The position numbers were made by a program, and so were the translations under genes. From positions 62,001 to 126,000 of the forward strand of contig JAUXNJ010000010.1 in assembly GCA_030682795.1 (NCBI GenBank): a stretch of 64,000 nt of DNA, written 5' to 3'. The notes under the pieces are model-generated. The model searched no databases. It worked only from the letters and a program-made list of their open reading frames with translations, and was not told the origin of the DNA. Every line of letters begins with the position of its first letter. Within the stretch, counting starts at the first letter, position 1. This DNA is from Sphingobacteriaceae bacterium (GTDB taxonomy: Bacteria > Bacteroidota > Bacteroidia > UBA7662). Of this stretch, positions 1 through 7,716 are shown piece by piece.

Positions 1-429
1 GCCCGTTTGGCCAGAGAGATGTTGGGACACGAAGTGAGCATCAACGAGCAGCTGTTTATGGATTTTATGCGGCTCACTTTTACCGGCAAGGGTTCCGACA
101 TCCTCACTTGGATCGAAAAAACGAATGAACTAGGCCGTGAAGGGCAAAAAAACCTCCTGCAGTATGGCCTGCATATTTTGCGAGAGTGCTTCTTAATGCG
201 CTTTGGTTCAGCTAAATTGCTGCGCTTGAAGGGGGCAGAGCTCGACTTCGTCACCAAGTTTTCTCCTTTTATTACGGAGCAAAATGTGAGTGAATTCAAT
301 CGCATTTTTAACGAAGGTATTTATTACATCGAGCGCAATGCCAATGCGCGCTTGGTGTTTCACAATTTGGCCAATGAGTCGGAGCGGCTCTTAGCCAGCG
401 CAAAGAAAGTAGCAACGGCAAATGCATAA
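1..429 (+). CDS. holB: DNA polymerase III delta' subunit (HolB), C-terminal part only
   Basis: The reading frame is open from the first base of the window, so the start and the AAA ATPase part lie upstream and only about 142 C-terminal residues are visible. The helical sequence with KLGREGQK-like (here ELGREGQKN), a central RECFLMRFG and the closing YYIERNANARLVFHNL resembles the C-terminal collar region of the clamp-loader delta' subunit found in Bacteroidota. In that phylum holB commonly lies directly upstream of the PSP1/RicT gene and gldH, and the same order is seen here. The role would be loading of the sliding clamp at the replisome. No ATP-binding motif can be checked because it is outside the window. 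Confidence 0.72.
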   Translation, partial: ARLAREMLGHEVSINEQLFMDFMRLTFTGKGSDILTWIEKTNELGREGQKNLLQYGLHILRECFLMRFGSAKLLRLKGAELDFVTKFSPFITEQNVSEFNRIFNEGIYYIERNANARLVFHNLANESERLLASAKKVATANA

Positions 430-487
430 GCCAACCGTTCGCGGCTTTTTGTTCTTATATTTGAAAATTAAACGTTGATACACCATT

Positions 488-2200
488 ATGGGATGTGGAA
501 GTTGTAGTAGTGGAGGGTGTTCACCGACCGGTTGTGGTGATAAAGGCCATTGTGCCAGTGGGGGTTGTAACCGTTTGAATGTCCATGATTGGCTTTCAAA
601 TTTGGAACTTCCTTGGGCTCAAAAGGCATATGAATATGTTGAAGTGCGGTTTAAAAGTAACCGCAAAGAATTTTTTCGAAACGTCAATCAGCTCGATCTG
701 TATCAGAACGACTGGGTGGTGGTAGAAGCTCAACATGGCCACGATGTAGGTCAGGTGACCCTCAAAGGCGAATTGGTTCGCCTTCAGATGAAGCGCCGTC
801 GGGTGCAGGAGGAAGATCCTGCCATCCGCAAAATATACCGCAAGGCTACGGAGCAAGATTTGCAGAAGTTGACCGAAATGCGTGAGCAAGAGGCGGAAGT
901 TTCTTATCGCGCCCGCGAAGTCATCAAAAGCATTAAGCTCAATATGAAGCTTACGGATGTGGAATTCCAGGCGGATCGCTCTAAGATTATTTTTTATTAT
1001 ACGGCCGAGGAGCGTGTGGATTTCCGCGAGCTTATTCGCATGTTGGCCGAACAGTTTAAAACTCGGGTAGAAATGCGCCAAATTGGTGCGCGGCAGGAAG
1101 CTGCGCGCATCGGTGGTTTGGGCGTTTGTGGCCGGGAACTATGCTGCAGCACTTGGCTGACCGATTTTAAGTCGGTATCTACCTCAGCAGCCCGCTATCA
1201 AAATTTGTCGCTGAACCCGGTTAAACTAGCTGGACAATGCGGTCGTTTGAAGTGCTGCTTGAATTACGAGCTAGAGACGTATATGGACGCGCTGCAGGCC
1301 TTTCCAAAGGATGCCAAAACGCTTCAAACCGAAACGGCGACTTATGAATTGGTGAAAACCGACATCTTTAAGCGCCAAATGTGGTATCAAATTCAGGGAA
1401 AACCCGGTGAATTTGTGGATATGAATGCGGTGCCTTTGTCGATTGAGCAGGCGGTAGAAGTACGTGCCATGAACAAGGAGGGGGTGAAGCCTGCTACCTT
1501 GGAGGCTTTGGTGATTGAAAGTGAAGTGGATGCATATGTGGAGCCTGACTTTGAGGTGCACAATGAAGATAAATTAGACCGTTTTGATGCCAATCGTCGG
1601 TCGGGCAATAAAAAGAAGAAAAAGCCGCAAGGCCGTGGGGGTGATCGTAACCGCAATGATGGTCGGGGACCAGGAGCAAGTTCTGTATCCCAGGCCGAAG
1701 GTGGAGCCGAGAAGCCAGCTGCCGCGCAGCAGCCACGTGGGGAGCGCAACGACCGTAATCGGAATGATCGCAATCGTGGCCCTCGTCCAGAAGGAGAAGC
1801 CCGCACCGACCGGGGTCCCCGACCCGAGCGTGGTCCCCGTGCCGAAGGTGATACCCGTCCAGAACGTGCCGCTCGCCCGGAAGGCGAAGTTCGGCCTGAG
1901 CGTGGTCCCCGTGCCGAAGGCGAACGCCCGAACCGTGGCCCTCGTCCAGAGCGTGCCGCTCGCCCCGAAGGTGAAGTCCGCCCTGACCGTGGACCTCGTC
2001 CAGAGCGCACGCCCCGCCCTGAAGGCGAACTCCCTAACCGTGGTCCACGCCCGGCCAACGAAGCCCGCCCCGACAGTCCAGCTGGCAAGACTGAGCCGCA
2101 GGGTGAAGGAAGTGCTAACCGCAATAACAACCGTAATCGCAATCGGAGGCGACCGCCGCGCGGTCCTCGTCCCGATTCCGCTGCCCCATCTGTATCATGA
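488..2200 (+). CDS. ricT: PSP1-domain protein, RicT/YaaT-like, with Arg/Pro-rich tail
   Basis: 570 residues. The N-terminus is a short cysteine/glycine cluster (CGSCSSGGC, CGDKGHC, GGC). Residues about 50-270 are the PSP1 domain with the family hallmarks GGLGVCGRELCC and KLAGQCGRLKCCLNYE, whose cysteines are thought to help bind Fe-S in the Ric complex (established for the Bacillus proteins). From about residue 370 the protein turns into a low-complexity Arg/Pro/Glu/Gly tail made of repeats like RPERGPRAEG and RPEGEVRPDRG, after a Lys/Asn/Arg-rich stretch. The tail is unlike the compact Bacillus protein and suggests RNA or nucleic-acid contact (inference). It overlaps gldH by 4 bp (ATGA), so the two are translationally coupled. 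The long antisense frames in the repeat tail are compositional shadows. Confidence 0.9.
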   Translation: MGCGSCSSGGCSPTGCGDKGHCASGGCNRLNVHDWLSNLELPWAQKAYEYVEVRFKSNRKEFFRNVNQLDLYQNDWVVVEAQHGHDVGQVTLKGELVRLQMKRRRVQEEDPAIRKIYRKATEQDLQKLTEMREQEAEVSYRAREVIKSIKLNMKLTDVEFQADRSKIIFYYTAEERVDFRELIRMLAEQFKTRVEMRQIGARQEAARIGGLGVCGRELCCSTWLTDFKSVSTSAARYQNLSLNPVKLAGQCGRLKCCLNYELETYMDALQAFPKDAKTLQTETATYELVKTDIFKRQMWYQIQGKPGEFVDMNAVPLSIEQAVEVRAMNKEGVKPATLEALVIESEVDAYVEPDFEVHNEDKLDRFDANRRSGNKKKKKPQGRGGDRNRNDGRGPGASSVSQAEGGAEKPAAAQQPRGERNDRNRNDRNRGPRPEGEARTDRGPRPERGPRAEGDTRPERAARPEGEVRPERGPRAEGERPNRGPRPERAARPEGEVRPDRGPRPERTPRPEGELPNRGPRPANEARPDSPAGKTEPQGEGSANRNNNRNRNRRRPPRGPRPDSAAPSVS

Positions 2201-2661
2201 AAAAAAAGTACTGGTTAATCATATTCGGTGGCTTGTTGCTTACGGCTTGTGACGATAAGCGACAGATAGATGTGTTTTATCCGGTAGCTGATCAGGCCTG
2301 GTATTACAATGATGTGAAAGTTGTGGAAGTGGAGAATGTGGATACTGTGGCTTATAGCAATGTGTTCCTGAATTTGCGCCATGCTGGCAATTACGAATGG
2401 CAGAACTTGTACCTCAGGGTAAAAATTGTTAGTCCTTCGGGTGACAGCAGCGTGTCGAATGTGAGTTTTCAACTTACTGCGCCCGATGGCCGTTGGCTGG
2501 GCAATGGATTAGGTGACATACTCGAATATCAAGTACCCTTTAAACAAGGAATACAGTTCAAGGAAGTTGGTACCTACCGATTTGAGTTGGAGCAGTACAT
2601 GCGTGTTAATCCTTTATATGGCATCCACGATGTTGGTTTACGCATTGAGAAAGCCAAGTAG
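2197..2661 (+). CDS. gldH: Gliding motility lipoprotein GldH
   Basis: 154 residues with a lipoprotein signal ending in the lipobox LLTAC (Cys about residue 18), so it is expected to be anchored in the envelope. The body carries the GldH pattern FYPVADQAWYYND near the start, then NLYLRVKIVSPSG and a C-terminal GIHDVGLRIEK, all typical of the family. GldH is needed for gliding and for stability of the GldJ/GldK complex in Flavobacterium (known for the family). It starts inside the stop of ricT (ATGA) and is followed after 9 bp by a strong terminator. Presence of gldH supports a full type IX secretion/gliding apparatus in this organism, although gldKLMN are not in the window. Confidence 0.9.
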   Translation: MKKKYWLIIFGGLLLTACDDKRQIDVFYPVADQAWYYNDVKVVEVENVDTVAYSNVFLNLRHAGNYEWQNLYLRVKIVSPSGDSSVSNVSFQLTAPDGRWLGNGLGDILEYQVPFKQGIQFKEVGTYRFELEQYMRVNPLYGIHDVGLRIEKAK

Positions 2662-2670
2662 CAGTTAAAT

Positions 2671-2702
2671 AAAAAGCGCCCGTTGATCAACGGGCGCTTT
2701 TT
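2671..2702. terminator. Bidirectional Rho-independent terminator
   Basis: A perfect 32-bp palindrome: AAAAAGCGCCCGTTG followed by its mirror image, with an A-run on the left and a T-run on the right. It lies between the convergent gldH (plus) and the T9SS cargo gene (minus) and should terminate both. Confidence 0.93.
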
Positions 2703-2733
2703 GTTACGCGGGAAATTGGAATGGATACCGGCC

Positions 2734-3405
2734 TTAATTTTTTGTAAAATATTTGGTCAATACGTCCTGCCCGTTGTTCATGCGAATGATATATTGGCCT
2801 TTCGGCAAGTGCCCCACGCTGATGCGGCTTTTCATCGTGCTGTTTTTGTACTGAGCTACCTTTTTGCCAATCATATTGTAGATTTCTATCTCAGCCAATT
2901 CAAAAGCAGGGGTGGTTTCTAAATACAAATAATGATCTGTAGGCACGGGATAAACCTTCAAGCTAGGTTTACTCATGGCAGCTACAGAGGCGCCAGTAGT
3001 ACTTCCAATAAAGGTTACAACCACGTTATTGCTGGGATTGGCAATTTCGTATACCCTAACCCGCATAATGCCAGTTCCCACAATGTTGTTGGGGTAAAAG
3101 TGCCCATCAACATTGCCAATCGCATTGCCTCCTAAGGTGAAATCGGCGCTGTCTACGCCATCAGGGTAGCATAAGTTTACGTCGCAAATGGTACTTAACC
3201 AGCCTGGTGTAACTTGGTTTTGGAGTTTTACCCAGCGGAATACTTTAGGGCTTTCGTTGGTATTGCGCACATTGGCATAGGCGATTATTTCAAACTCTGT
3301 GGCGGGACCAGCGGTATACACCGTGTCGTTTGAAAGCAAAATGATTTGTGCTTGTGCCGACCAAGTTGATAATAATAAAACTGCAGCGAATAAAAGTTTC
3401 TTCAT
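2734..3405 (-). CDS. Secreted T9SS type A sorting-domain protein, unknown function
   Basis: 223 residues. A clear Sec signal peptide (MKKLLFAAVLLLSTWSAQA, cleavage before QIILL) is followed by a beta-rich domain of about 120 residues containing two cysteines in CDVNLC, and then a C-terminal Por secretion domain: LKVYPVPTDHYLYLE, IYNMIGKKVAQ and LPKGQYIIRM. The last 80 residues direct export by the type IX system and removal or anchoring at the cell surface (known for the family). The passenger part is not recognised. It has its own well-formed promoter and a shared bidirectional terminator, so it is a monocistronic surface protein gene. Confidence 0.85.
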   Translation of the reverse strand: MKKLLFAAVLLLSTWSAQAQIILLSNDTVYTAGPATEFEIIAYANVRNTNESPKVFRWVKLQNQVTPGWLSTICDVNLCYPDGVDSADFTLGGNAIGNVDGHFYPNNIVGTGIMRVRVYEIANPSNNVVVTFIGSTTGASVAAMSKPSLKVYPVPTDHYLYLETTPAFELAEIEIYNMIGKKVAQYKNSTMKSRISVGHLPKGQYIIRMNNGQDVLTKYFTKN

Positions 3406-3434
3406 CTTTTATGGATATCTCAAAAATTCTAACT

Positions 3435-3465
3435 CAAATATACTGAATTGACCTCCAAACTCAAA
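3435..3465 (-). promoter_or_regulatory. Bacteroidota-type promoter for the 2.7-kb T9SS cargo gene
   Basis: On the minus strand TATATTTG (3435-3442) matches the -7 consensus TAnnTTTG exactly, and a TTTG (3462-3465) stands 19 bp upstream, the spacing expected for the -33 element. The predicted start is about 23-25 bases before the ATG. Confidence 0.78.
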
Positions 3466-3484
3466 ATGCTTGGTATGAATTAAC

Positions 3485-4207
3485 TCAGCTTGCTTCCAAG
3501 GACCGCTCTCCTCTATCTGCAAAACTGTAAAATGACTCGTTGGTAAAAATAATGTGATCGAGTACTTCTGCACCCAAAGCTTTGGCTAAATAAGCTAATC
3601 GCCGGGTAATGGTGCGGTCGGCTTCACTGGGCTCCAAATTGCCGGATGGATGGTTGTGCATAAGCACAACGCTGCTCGCCTGGTGTAAAATCATCTCTTT
3701 TAATATTTTTTGAGGATCGGCAGTCGTATGGTTGGGACCGCCAATGCTGATGCGTTTTTCGGCAATGAGTCGGTTCGAGCGGGTAAGCAATAATATCCTA
3801 AATTCCTCATGTGGTAAATCAGCAAAGAGGTGATGATAGGCTTGAACAATGCTTTTGGCAGTTTTAAAAAAGAGTTGTTTGTGGACCATGCTGTTGCGTC
3901 TGCGTCCAATTTCCAAAGCTGCCAATATGCTTAAGGCCTTGGCGGCGCCTATGCCCTTGATTTGTTTGAGCTCTTGTAAACTGCAACTGGCTACTTTGCT
4001 GAGGTCTTGGTTGTAGCGGGCAAGAAGCTGGCGGGCAAGGTCCACGGCCGAAACCGAGCGATATCCGTGGCCTAGGAGAATGGCCAGTAGTTCGGCGTCA
4101 CTCAGGCTCTCTCTGCCGTGACTGATGAATTTTTCGCGGGGACGCTCTTCGGCGGCCCAATGTTTGATGCCGCGGGGGAGCCTGAAGTCATGTACATCCT
4201 GTTCCAT
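3485..4207 (-). CDS. radC: RadC family JAB/MPN-domain protein
   Basis: 240 residues, full family length. The N-terminal part has the helix-hairpin-helix-like stretch (LKQIKGIGAAKALSILAALEIGRR), and the C-terminal part is the JAMM/MPN metal-binding domain with HNHPSG, the downstream S and D of PSEADRTITRRL, and GAEVLDHIIF. Members are zinc metalloenzyme-like proteins of unresolved function; the old link to DNA repair is not well supported. The start codon gives a plausible protein, MEQDVHDF. It sits behind rpsT on the same strand but is separated from it by a terminator. Confidence 0.92.
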   Translation of the reverse strand: MEQDVHDFRLPRGIKHWAAEERPREKFISHGRESLSDAELLAILLGHGYRSVSAVDLARQLLARYNQDLSKVASCSLQELKQIKGIGAAKALSILAALEIGRRRNSMVHKQLFFKTAKSIVQAYHHLFADLPHEEFRILLLTRSNRLIAEKRISIGGPNHTTADPQKILKEMILHQASSVVLMHNHPSGNLEPSEADRTITRRLAYLAKALGAEVLDHIIFTNESFYSFADRGERSLEAS

Positions 4208-4215
4208 GACTTGAA

Positions 4216-4246
4216 AATAAAAAAGGTCCAGCTAATTAGCTGAACC
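4216..4246 (-). terminator. Rho-independent terminator after rpsT
   Basis: Read on the minus strand, GGTTCAGCT-AATT-AGCTGGACC forms a 9-bp stem with one wobble pair and is followed by TTTTTTATTTTC. It lies between the stop of rpsT and the start of radC. Confidence 0.82.
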
Positions 4247-4276
4247 TTCCTTGGTTTTTGAAAACTATTGCGCAAT

Positions 4277-4531
4277 TCAAGACAATGTGTTCACCATCTT
4301 AGCCAATTTTGACTTCTGGTGAGCAGCCTTGTTGCGATGAATGATATTCTTCTTCGCGAGTTTGTCGATGCGTGAAATCACATCTGGGAACATTTTTTCC
4401 GCATCCTGCTTGTTGGCAGCAGCCTTCAGACGCTTAATCATCGTCTTAGTGGTTTTTAACTGATAACGGTTGCGCAGGCGCCTCACAGCGGTCTGACGGA
4501 TTCTCTTTAGAGCTGATTTATGGTTTGCCAT
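4277..4531 (-). CDS. rpsT: 30S ribosomal protein S20
   Basis: 84 residues, the normal S20 size, starting MANHKSALKRIRQTAVRR and continuing as a basic helical protein (RNRYQLKTTKTMIKRLKAA, HRNKAAHQKSKLAKMVN). It binds 16S rRNA early in small-subunit assembly. It has its own promoter and terminator, in line with its usual monocistronic organisation. Confidence 0.97.
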   Translation of the reverse strand: MANHKSALKRIRQTAVRRLRNRYQLKTTKTMIKRLKAAANKQDAEKMFPDVISRIDKLAKKNIIHRNKAAHQKSKLAKMVNTLS

Positions 4532-4566
4532 TTTTCTATGTTTCTCTTTGCCGGAAAACGGGAGTG

Positions 4567-4596
4567 CAAATATAGATACTCTTTTCTAATTCACAA
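4567..4596 (-). promoter_or_regulatory. Promoter of rpsT
   Basis: On the minus strand TATATTTG (4567-4574) is a perfect -7 box, and TTG (4594-4596, in GTTG) lies exactly 19 bp upstream. The predicted leader is about 30 bases. This is the clearest Bacteroidota promoter in the window and a useful internal standard for the others. Confidence 0.85.
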
Positions 4597-4658
4597 CCCT
4601 ATGCTCGTGATTTTCATAAAGATTATCTGCAAATATCATGTTTTCCTCTTGAATTGTT

Positions 4659-4666
4659 TAAATTTG
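4659..4666 (+). promoter_or_regulatory. -7 promoter box for the DUF4920/heme lipoprotein pair
   Basis: TAAATTTG matches TAnnTTTG and lies 21 bp before the ATG at 4688. No convincing -33 TTG at 17-23 bp; a TTTT lies about 15 bp upstream. It diverges from the rpsT promoter. Confidence 0.55.
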
Positions 4667-4687
4667 TGCTAGTTAATCTACTTAAAA

Positions 4688-5164
4688 ATGAAGAAACTTT
4701 TCCTTTTGGCCCTCGTTTGTGGCGCCATGGCTTGCAATCAAGCACCTAAAGAGACTGTTGCAGTTGAAGAAATTGAAATCCAATATTATGGTGAAGAAAT
4801 TACAGAGGCGGATGCCATTCCTGTAAGCCAACTCATGGCTTTGATGGGCGATGCTACTGAAAAAGAAGTGAAAATTGTAGGTACGATCGAAGAAGTATGC
4901 CAAAAGAAGGGCTGCTGGATGAAGGTGGATCTCGGCAATGGCGAAACCATGCGCATTACCTTTAAGGATTATGCCTTTTTTGTGCCGAAAGATGCTTCTG
5001 GTCGCCAGGTGGTGATGGATGGCATTGCTATGGTAGAAGAAACTTCTATGGAGTCGCTGCGTCACTATGCTGAAGATGCTGGCAAATCAAAGGAAGAAAT
5101 TGAAGCCATTACCTCAGGTACCAAAGAATTGGTTTTTGAAGCACGCGGTGTGATTTTGAAATGA
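4688..5164 (+). CDS. DUF4920-type periplasmic lipoprotein
   Basis: 158 residues with a lipoprotein signal (MKKLFLLALVCGAMAC, Cys 16). The body has an OB-fold-like core with VGTIEEVCQKKGCWMKV, RITFKDYAFFVP and QVVMDGIAMVEE, the pattern of DUF4920 proteins, whose two close cysteines (CQKKGC) suggest metal or redox chemistry (inference). The function is unknown. It overlaps the next lipoprotein gene by 4 bp (ATGA), so the two products probably work together in the envelope. Confidence 0.8.
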   Translation: MKKLFLLALVCGAMACNQAPKETVAVEEIEIQYYGEEITEADAIPVSQLMALMGDATEKEVKIVGTIEEVCQKKGCWMKVDLGNGETMRITFKDYAFFVPKDASGRQVVMDGIAMVEETSMESLRHYAEDAGKSKEEIEAITSGTKELVFEARGVILK

Positions 5165-5595
5165 GGAAGTCCTTTTTAACGGTATTAACGGCAGTCTTGC
5201 TTTTGGTGGCCTGCGGTGAAACGGAACAAAAAGCCGGAGAAACAAGCAAGGCGGCAACATCCGAAGTTGCAGATGCCAAGCCTATGGCTTTAATGATGCG
5301 TGCCATTTATGAACAAAGCAACGCCATGCGTGGCAAAGTGGAGGCAGGTGAAGCGCTAGATTCGTCTTTTTACCGCTTTTTGGAGTTCCATCAGCTTGAA
5401 CCTACCGACTCAACGGTTTTGGTAGAGGTTTTTTACCAGCACAACGAAGATTTCAAAAAAGCCTTTGAAGATTTGCTGAAAGCCTCTAACAAGGAAAGCT
5501 ACAACGCCATGTTGACGCAATGCGTAAGTTGTCACGAGGATTTTTGTCCTGGTCCCATCAAGCGCATCAACAAGCTGCGTTTTCAGGAATCCTGA
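5161..5595 (+). CDS. Lipoprotein with a single c-type heme motif
   Basis: 144 residues. Lipoprotein signal VLLLVAC (Cys 18), a Ser/Ala/Thr-rich linker, a mostly helical domain, and near the C-terminus QCVSCHEDFCPGP, a CxxCH heme attachment site. The helical body with a C-terminal CxxCH looks like a cytochrome c'-type four-helix arrangement, but that is inference. It is coupled by overlap to the DUF4920 lipoprotein, whose paired cysteines could interact with heme or copper handling. A terminator follows within 20 bp. Confidence 0.75.
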   Translation: MRKSFLTVLTAVLLLVACGETEQKAGETSKAATSEVADAKPMALMMRAIYEQSNAMRGKVEAGEALDSSFYRFLEFHQLEPTDSTVLVEVFYQHNEDFKKAFEDLLKASNKESYNAMLTQCVSCHEDFCPGPIKRINKLRFQES

Positions 5596-5614
5596 AGCAT
5601 CAAGTTAAAGAAAG

Positions 5615-5640
5615 AGCCGGCCTTGTGCCGGTTTTTTCGT
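5615..5640 (+). terminator. Rho-independent terminator after the heme lipoprotein
   Basis: CCGGC-CTTGT-GCCGG stem-loop followed by TTTTTTCGTTTTT, beginning about 20 bp after the stop codon. Confidence 0.8.
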
Positions 5641-5672
5641 TTTTGGCGGTGGATAATTAGGTTGAGTTCTTC

Positions 5673-5703
5673 TTGGGTAGGGTTGAGCTGCTGTTTATTT
5701 TTG
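5673..5703 (+). promoter_or_regulatory. Promoter of the phospholipase C/S1-P1-like gene
   Basis: TATTTTTG (5696-5703) fits TAnnTTTG and a TTG (5673-5675) lies 20 bp upstream. The -7 box is only 4 bp before the ATG at 5708, so the transcript would be leaderless or nearly so. Confidence 0.6.
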
Positions 5704-5707
5704 GAAG

Positions 5708-6676
5708 ATGAAAAAGGCATGTTTGCTGTTGGTCTGTTGGTTATGTGTATTGCCAGAAGCAGGGAGTTGGGGTTTTTGGGCACACCAACAGATCAATCGG
5801 GTAGCGGTTTTTACCCTTCCAGAAGCGCTTTTCCCGTTTTTTCGCTACCACCTCGACTATCTCACCGAGCATGCGGTGGATCCCGATAAGCGCCGCACTA
5901 GCGACCCTGAAGAAGCCCCGCGGCATTACATTGATTTAGATTATTACGGCAGCCATCCCTATGATAGCTTACCGCGCAGGTGGCAGGATGCGGTGGCTAA
6001 ATATTCGGAAGACACCTTAAAAGCGTATGGTATTGTGCCTTGGCATGTACAACGTATGTATTACCGATTGGTGGAGGCATACAAGGAGCGTGACAAGCAA
6101 CGTATTCTCAAAGTAGCCGCCGATATAGGCCACTATATTGCCGATGCGCATGTTCCTTTGCATGCAACGCTTAATTATAATGGTCAGTTAACCGGCCAAC
6201 ATGGTATCCATGGTCTGCTCGAATCACGCATACCGGAGCTGTTTAATGAGCAGTATGATTACATTGTTGGTCCTGCACCGCTCATCGAAAGTCCACTTTA
6301 CCGCATCTGGGAAGTGCTGCTGCAAAGTGGGGCAGCCGTAGATACGGTGTTGCGCATGGAAATGGAAACCCGACAAACGGTGCCCGAGGCCGATTGGAAA
6401 GTGTTGGAGCCGCGTGGCAATCGGCAAGTGCAGACCTACAGCCGTACCTATGCAGAGGTGTACAACAACAAGCTGAATGGCTTGGTGGAGCGTCGTTTGC
6501 GCCAATCGATTTTAGCAGTGGGTAGTTTTTGGTACTCAGCTTGGGTTGAAGCGGGGCAGCCCGACTTAAATCCCCTGATTGATGCCCCCATGGCCCTCCT
6601 CGATAGTTTACTTCAGAATGCTGAAACCCTCAAGTACCGGCAAGGGCATTTTATAGGTCGGCCTGAGGCAGATTAA
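5708..6676 (+). CDS. Secreted zinc-dependent phospholipase C / S1-P1-type family protein
   Basis: 322 residues. Signal peptide MKKACLLLVCWLCVLPEAGS leads into WGFWAHQQINR, the N-terminal Trp/His zinc-ligand segment of this fold. Further ligands are in HYIDLDYY, DIGHYIADAHVPLHAT and GQHGIHGLLESRIPE, so the full trinuclear zinc site pattern (H, D, H-x-x-x-H, H-x-x-x-E) can be seen. Family members are secreted phosphodiesterases that act on phospholipids or single-stranded nucleic acid; substrate cannot be told here. Expected in the periplasm. It is monocistronic, with its own promoter and about 130 bp of non-coding sequence behind it. Confidence 0.85.
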   Translation: MKKACLLLVCWLCVLPEAGSWGFWAHQQINRVAVFTLPEALFPFFRYHLDYLTEHAVDPDKRRTSDPEEAPRHYIDLDYYGSHPYDSLPRRWQDAVAKYSEDTLKAYGIVPWHVQRMYYRLVEAYKERDKQRILKVAADIGHYIADAHVPLHATLNYNGQLTGQHGIHGLLESRIPELFNEQYDYIVGPAPLIESPLYRIWEVLLQSGAAVDTVLRMEMETRQTVPEADWKVLEPRGNRQVQTYSRTYAEVYNNKLNGLVERRLRQSILAVGSFWYSAWVEAGQPDLNPLIDAPMALLDSLLQNAETLKYRQGHFIGRPEAD

Positions 6677-6808
6677 AACTTAACTGCTGCTGGTATTCCT
6701 TCTTATGAAGGAGCAGTAGCGGAGCCAGGTGGCAGGTCGTTTTTCCCAAATGCATGGTGTTGGTTCATGAGCAGGCAAGATGGAGCGGCCAGTTTTCGAA
6801 GGGTGTAA

Positions 6809-7222
6809 TTAAGGTGTAGGGGCCTTGAGCAAGGGGTTGTTTGGCTGCGGTAGGGTAGGAATGACTTCAATACTTACCATGGCGAAACCTTGTCGTCCTA
6901 TTTTCAGCTGGCGGGCTGCGTTTTTACTTAAATCAATGATGTGGGGTGAGCGACTCGACATGCGGTCGTTAACGATTACCTCAACCGTGAGGGTATTTTC
7001 ACGATTGGTAACTAAAACGCGGGTGCCCAAGGGCAGGCTTTTATGAGCGGCAGTGAGGCTGTCTTGCCGAAAGACAGCACCACTGGCTGTCCTTCTGCCT
7101 TCGAACTTATCATGATAAAAGGAGGCAGTGCCGTACAATTGATCGGCTTTTTGGATGGAGAGCTGTCCATAGGCCGTGCCCCCGTAAATGGCTAATCCCA
7201 AAAGCAACAAACAAAATCGCAT
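6809..7222 (-). CDS. RlpA-like double-psi beta-barrel protein
   Basis: 137 residues with a signal peptide (MRFCLLLLGLAIYGGTAYG). The mature part is a single RlpA/DPBB domain: GTASFYHDKFEGRRTASG, TAAHKSLPLGTRVLVTN, VIVNDRM and HIIDLSKNAARQLK. The conserved Asp in VNDR and the surrounding motif are intact. RlpA proteins are septal-ring lytic transglycosylases acting on peptidoglycan denuded of stem peptides in Pseudomonas; activity is not proven for small Bacteroidota versions, and no SPOR domain is present here, so septal targeting is not implied. It is divergent from the GatB/YqeY gene. Confidence 0.88.
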   Translation of the reverse strand: MRFCLLLLGLAIYGGTAYGQLSIQKADQLYGTASFYHDKFEGRRTASGAVFRQDSLTAAHKSLPLGTRVLVTNRENTLTVEVIVNDRMSSRSPHIIDLSKNAARQLKIGRQGFAMVSIEVIPTLPQPNNPLLKAPTP

Positions 7223-7266
7223 GGTAAAATGGCTTTATTTCATGTAATTTTAGGCAAAAATCAGCA

Positions 7267-7716
7267 ATGGACCTCTCCCTTACTATCAACGACGCCATTA
7301 AAGAGGCGATGAAGCAAAAAAACCAAGCTCGTTTGCGGGGCTTAAGGGCCATCAAATCGGCGATTTTGTTGGCACAGACCGAAAAAGTGGGTGCTCTAAT
7401 TGATGAGGCCAAGAGCGTTCAAATTTTGCAGAAGCTTGTGAAGCAGCGCCGTGATAGCATGGCCATTTACCAGGAACAGGGCCGGGACGATTTATTTCAA
7501 ATCGAAAAGGAAGAGCTCGAGGTTATTGAGAGCTTTTTACCTGCCCAAATGGATGCCGATACGTTGAAAGCTGAAATTGCAGCCATCATTAAGGAGGTTG
7601 GGGCTCTGGGCATGGCCGATTTAAAAAAGGTAATGCCGGTAGCCATTCAAAAGTTGGCCGGAAAAACCGACAACAAAGCCATTGCCGACACCATCAAAAG
7701 CCTGCTGGGTGCCTAA
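7267..7716 (+). CDS. GatB/YqeY domain protein
   Basis: 149 residues, all one YqeY domain: DAIKEAMKQKNQARLRGLRAIKSAI at the start, KRRDSM-like (KQRRDSMAIYQEQGRDDL), and GMADLKKVMPVAIQKLAGKTDNKAIADTIKSLLG at the end. The domain is shared with the tail of GatB, where it contacts tRNA; free-standing members have no established function. It is the first gene of a tight group with cvpA-like, pabA/trpG-like, CBS and nadK genes; the next gene starts directly after its stop codon. Confidence 0.9.
   Translation: MDLSLTINDAIKEAMKQKNQARLRGLRAIKSAILLAQTEKVGALIDEAKSVQILQKLVKQRRDSMAIYQEQGRDDLFQIEKEELEVIESFLPAQMDADTLKAEIAAIIKEVGALGMADLKKVMPVAIQKLAGKTDNKAIADTIKSLLGA

Noticed and set aside
1393-2252. Long minus- and plus-strand frames in the ricT tail
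   Set aside because: Caused by the biased Arg/Pro repeat composition; ricT's own frame has the PSP1 family match.
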